Shown here one piece after another: positions 61,469 through 64,000 of a stretch of DNA of 64,000 nt; positions within the stretch are counted from its first letter, which is position 1; the number at the start of each line of letters is the position of its first letter. A program made the position numbers and the translations under genes. Location: contig NC_022041.1 in the NCBI RefSeq assembly GCF_000444995.1, positions 1,586,001 through 1,650,000 on the forward strand, written 5' to 3'. This DNA is from Paracoccus aminophilus JCM 7686. Its GTDB lineage: Bacteria > Pseudomonadota > Alphaproteobacteria > Rhodobacterales > Rhodobacteraceae. A model generated the notes under the pieces. The model saw only the letters and a program-made list of their open reading frames with translations. It did no database searches and was not told the DNA's origin.

Positions 61469-62433
61469 TGAAGGACGCGGCGCCCTTTTATATCCCGACC
61501 CTGGGCGACATGTTTGCCGCCCGGGACCGGATCGCCCCCTATGTCCACCGCACGCCGGTGATGACCTCGCGGATGCTCAATGAGCTGACCGGGGCCGAGC
61601 TCTTCTTCAAATGCGAGAACCTGCAAAAGGCGGGCGCCTTCAAGGCACGGGGCGCGTCGAATGCGGTCTTTTTGCTGACCGAGGAGCAGGCGGCGCGCGG
61701 GGTCGCGACCCATTCGAGCGGCAACCACGGCAGCTGTCTGTCCTATGCTGCGGGCCGTCGGGGCATTCCCTGCACCGTGGTCATGCCGCGCACCGCGCCG
61801 CAGGCCAAGAAGGATGCCGTGCGCGGCTATGGCGCGCGGATCGTGGAATGCGAGCCTTCGACCTCCAGCCGCGAGGCGGTCTTTGCCGAAGTCGTGGCCG
61901 AGACCGGGGCCGAGTTCGTGCATCCCTATAATGACTGGCGCGTGATCGCTGGTCAGGCGACTTGCTCGGCCGAGCTGATCGAGCAGGTCGAAGGCCTTGA
62001 TGCGGTGGTTGCGCCGATCGGCGGCGGCGGCATGATTTCGGGGACTTGTCTGACGCTCTCGAACCTCTCGCCGAAAACCCGGATCTATGCCGCCGAGCCG
62101 CTGAATGCCGACGATGCGGCGCGCAGTTTCCGCGCCGGTCGCATCATCGCCGATGACGCGCCCAACACCGTCGCCGACGGGCTGAAAGTGCCGCTGAAGG
62201 AGCTGACCTGGCACTTCGTCCGCAACCATGTGACCGACATCCTCACCGCCACCGAAGACGAAATCGTCGAGGCGATGAAGCTGATCTGGAAGCGCATGAA
62301 GATCGTGATGGAGCCCTCGAGCGCCGTGCCGCTCGCGACCATCATCAAGAACCGTGATCTCTTCGCCGGCAAACGCGTCGGCCTCATCATCACCGGCGGC
62401 AACGTCGATCTCGACCGCCTGCCGTGGAACTAA
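61468..62433 (+). CDS. bhcB: beta-Hydroxyaspartate dehydratase BhcB
   Basis: 321 aa, PLP fold-type II, serine/threonine dehydratase/racemase-like. PLP lysine K59 in KAGAFKARGA; PLP phosphate loop GGGGMISG; SSGNHGSCLSYAAG. Removes water from beta-hydroxyaspartate to give iminosuccinate. The TGATG overlap with bhcA shows coupling. In isolation it would be called threonine dehydratase or serine racemase; context sets the call. Confidence 0.93.
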   Translation: MKDAAPFYIPTLGDMFAARDRIAPYVHRTPVMTSRMLNELTGAELFFKCENLQKAGAFKARGASNAVFLLTEEQAARGVATHSSGNHGSCLSYAAGRRGIPCTVVMPRTAPQAKKDAVRGYGARIVECEPSTSSREAVFAEVVAETGAEFVHPYNDWRVIAGQATCSAELIEQVEGLDAVVAPIGGGGMISGTCLTLSNLSPKTRIYAAEPLNADDAARSFRAGRIIADDAPNTVADGLKVPLKELTWHFVRNHVTDILTATEDEIVEAMKLIWKRMKIVMEPSSAVPLATIIKNRDLFAGKRVGLIITGGNVDLDRLPWN

Positions 62434-62443
62434 GGGGAACATC

Positions 62444-63607
62444 ATGAACGCCAAAACGGATTTTGCGGGTTACGAGGTCGGTTTCGACATCCCCGCCCTG
62501 CCCGGCATGGACGAGAAGGACATCCAGACGCCCTGCCTGATCCTTGATCTCGACGCGCTCGAGCGCAACGTCAAGAAAATGGGCGATTACGCCAAGGCCC
62601 ATGGGATGCGCCACCGCAGCCACGGCAAGATGCACAAATCGGTCGATGTTCAGAGACTTCAGGAACATCTCGGCGGGGCCGCTGGGGTTTGCTGCCAAAA
62701 GGTGTCAGAGGCCGAGGTCTTTGCTCGCGGCGGGATCAAGGACATTCTGGTCACGAACGAGGTCCGCGATCTGGCCAAGATCGACCGGCTGGCGCGGATG
62801 CCGAAACTGGGATCCACGGTGACGGTTTGCGTCGATGATGTGAAAAACATCGCCGATCTCTCTGCCGCGGCGCAGAAATACGGCACCGAGCTTGGCATTT
62901 TCGTCGAGATTGATTGCGGCGCGGGGCGTTGCGGCGTCAAGACCGCCGAGGCTGTCGTTGAAATCGCTCAGGCGGCAGCCGCCGCCCCGAACCTGACCTT
63001 CAAGGGCATTCAGGCCTATCAGGGCGCAATGCAGCATATGGATTCCTTTGAGGATCGCAAAGCCAAGCTCGACGCCGCGATTGCGCAGGTGAAAGAAGCG
63101 GTCGAGGCGCTGGATAAAGTCGGGCTGAAGCCGGAATTTGTCTCGGGCGGCGGCACGGGGTCTTATTACTTCGAAAGCAATTCGGGCGTCTTCAACGAGC
63201 TTCAATGCGGCTCTTACGCCTTTATGGATGCCGATTACGGCCGCATTCACGACGCGCAGGGCCAGCGTATCGACCATGGCGAATGGGAGAATGCGCTGTT
63301 TATTCTGACCTCGGTGATGAGCCATGCAAAACCCCATCTTGCGGTGGTCGATGCGGGTCTCAAAGCGCAATCGGTCGACAGCGGCCTGCCGGTCATCTAT
63401 GGTCGTGAAGATGTCAAATATATCAAATGCTCGGACGAACATGGCGTCATTGACGATCCGAATGGCGTTCTGGCGATCAATGAAAAGCTGAAACTCGTTC
63501 CCGGCCATTGCGATCCGACCTGCAACGTCCATGATTGGTATGTCGGGGTTCGAAACGGCAAGGTGGAATCGGTTTGGCCGGTTTCAGCACGCGGAAAGGC
63601 CTATTGA
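62444..63607 (+). CDS. bhcC: beta-Hydroxyaspartate aldolase BhcC
   Basis: 387 aa, PLP fold-type III of the D-threonine aldolase group. PLP lysine K62 in RSHGKMHKS; C-terminal DSD1 metal domain with HGVIDD and GHCDPTCNVHD (metal ligands His and Cys). Joins glycine with a second glyoxylate to form beta-hydroxyaspartate. AAGGGGAA precedes the ATG, 10 nt after bhcB. Overlaps bhcD by one base (TGATG). Confidence 0.94.
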   Translation: MNAKTDFAGYEVGFDIPALPGMDEKDIQTPCLILDLDALERNVKKMGDYAKAHGMRHRSHGKMHKSVDVQRLQEHLGGAAGVCCQKVSEAEVFARGGIKDILVTNEVRDLAKIDRLARMPKLGSTVTVCVDDVKNIADLSAAAQKYGTELGIFVEIDCGAGRCGVKTAEAVVEIAQAAAAAPNLTFKGIQAYQGAMQHMDSFEDRKAKLDAAIAQVKEAVEALDKVGLKPEFVSGGGTGSYYFESNSGVFNELQCGSYAFMDADYGRIHDAQGQRIDHGEWENALFILTSVMSHAKPHLAVVDAGLKAQSVDSGLPVIYGREDVKYIKCSDEHGVIDDPNGVLAINEKLKLVPGHCDPTCNVHDWYVGVRNGKVESVWPVSARGKAY

Positions 63608-64000
63608 TGTATATTGTCGCAGAGAAAGAAATCGCGGGCCTGATGACTCCGGCCGCAGCCTTTGAGGCGATCGAGGCGGTTTTCGCCGCAATGGCCGCGC
63701 GCAAGGCCTATAACTTTCCGGTGGTGCGCGAAGCCATTGGCTATGAGGATGCGCTTTACGGCTTTAAAGGTGGGTTTGACGGGGCGGCCCTGACGCTTGG
63801 GCTGAAAGCGGGCGGCTATTGGCCCAATAACCAGAAGCACAATCTCATCAACCACCAATCGACGATCTTTCTCTTTGACGCCGATACCGGGCGCGCCAAA
63901 GCCGCAATCGGGGGCAATCTGCTGACCGCTTTGCGCACGGCGGCGGCCTCGGCGGTCTCGATCAAATATCTCGCGCCGAAAGGTGCGAAGGTTCTGGGCA
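63607..64000 (+). CDS. bhcD: Iminosuccinate reductase BhcD (partial, cut by window end)
   Basis: First 131 codons only. Ornithine cyclodeaminase/mu-crystallin family; the Rossmann half lies beyond the window. Visible features: MYIVAEKEIAGLMTP, KGGFDGAALTLGLKAGGYWP, TALRTAAASAVSIKYLAPKG. Reduces iminosuccinate to aspartate with NAD(P)H, regenerating the amino donor of BhcA and closing the cycle. Confidence 0.92.
   Translation, partial: MYIVAEKEIAGLMTPAAAFEAIEAVFAAMAARKAYNFPVVREAIGYEDALYGFKGGFDGAALTLGLKAGGYWPNNQKHNLINHQSTIFLFDADTGRAKAAIGGNLLTALRTAAASAVSIKYLAPKGAKVLG

Overview
The window is a high-GC alphaproteobacterial chromosome segment, most likely Rhodobacterales and probably Paracoccus. 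This rests on its gene content and order (mreBCD-mrdA-rodA, a two-gene pntAB, an RHH-less PutA beside an Lrp-type regulator, a bhcR-bhcABCD cluster), on dense packing with ATGA or TGATG overlaps, and on GC-rich hairpin repeats of the type common in that order. It carries no rRNA, tRNA, CRISPR array, insertion sequence or prophage that I can see. It is essentially a core-metabolism region.

Layout. 0-8 kb: Lrp/AsnC regulator divergent from putA, a YgiC/YgiB-type pair, KDPG aldolase and an MFS carrier. 8-13 kb: xseA divergent from purD, then leuA behind a leucine-rich leader peptide. 13-18.6 kb: the rod-shape operon mreB-mreC-mreD-mrdA-rodA. 18.6-23 kb: a GhrA-like hydroxyacid dehydrogenase, a Bcr/CflA efflux pump and kup. 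23-30.5 kb: a pyrimidine-utilisation island with a RutR-like repressor, a canonical RutR operator, an N-carbamoyl amidohydrolase, dihydropyrimidinase and a four-gene ABC importer. 30.6-40 kb: a YitT-like protein, an ArsC-family protein, DUF3422, an L,D-transpeptidase lipoprotein, pntB/pntA, a small methyltransferase, malate synthase G and a small membrane protein. 40-50 kb: pepN, a PlsC-like acyltransferase, proB, obgE, an SMR transporter with an in-frame TGA, selO, an EEP-family hydrolase and enolase. 50-56 kb: an orphan cheB, a squalene/phytoene-synthase-like gene, cimA, cysS (preceded by a Cys-Cys leader peptide), a YjbR-family gene and a small exported protein. 56-59 kb: an ABC importer (ATPase and two permeases) without a binding-protein gene. 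59.3-64 kb: bhcR divergent from bhcA-bhcB-bhcC-bhcD (bhcD cut by the window edge).

The most notable system is the last one. It encodes the beta-hydroxyaspartate cycle, which turns two glyoxylate into one C4 unit (oxaloacetate) without losing CO2. Malate synthase G and a glyoxylate/hydroxypyruvate reductase-like enzyme in the same window are two other possible glyoxylate sinks. The cycle is described in Paracoccus. What looks less described here is the regulatory DNA: the bhcR-bhcA operator region, a probably translational leuA attenuator with a possibly leaderless leader peptide, and a 13-residue Cys-Cys leader ahead of cysS.
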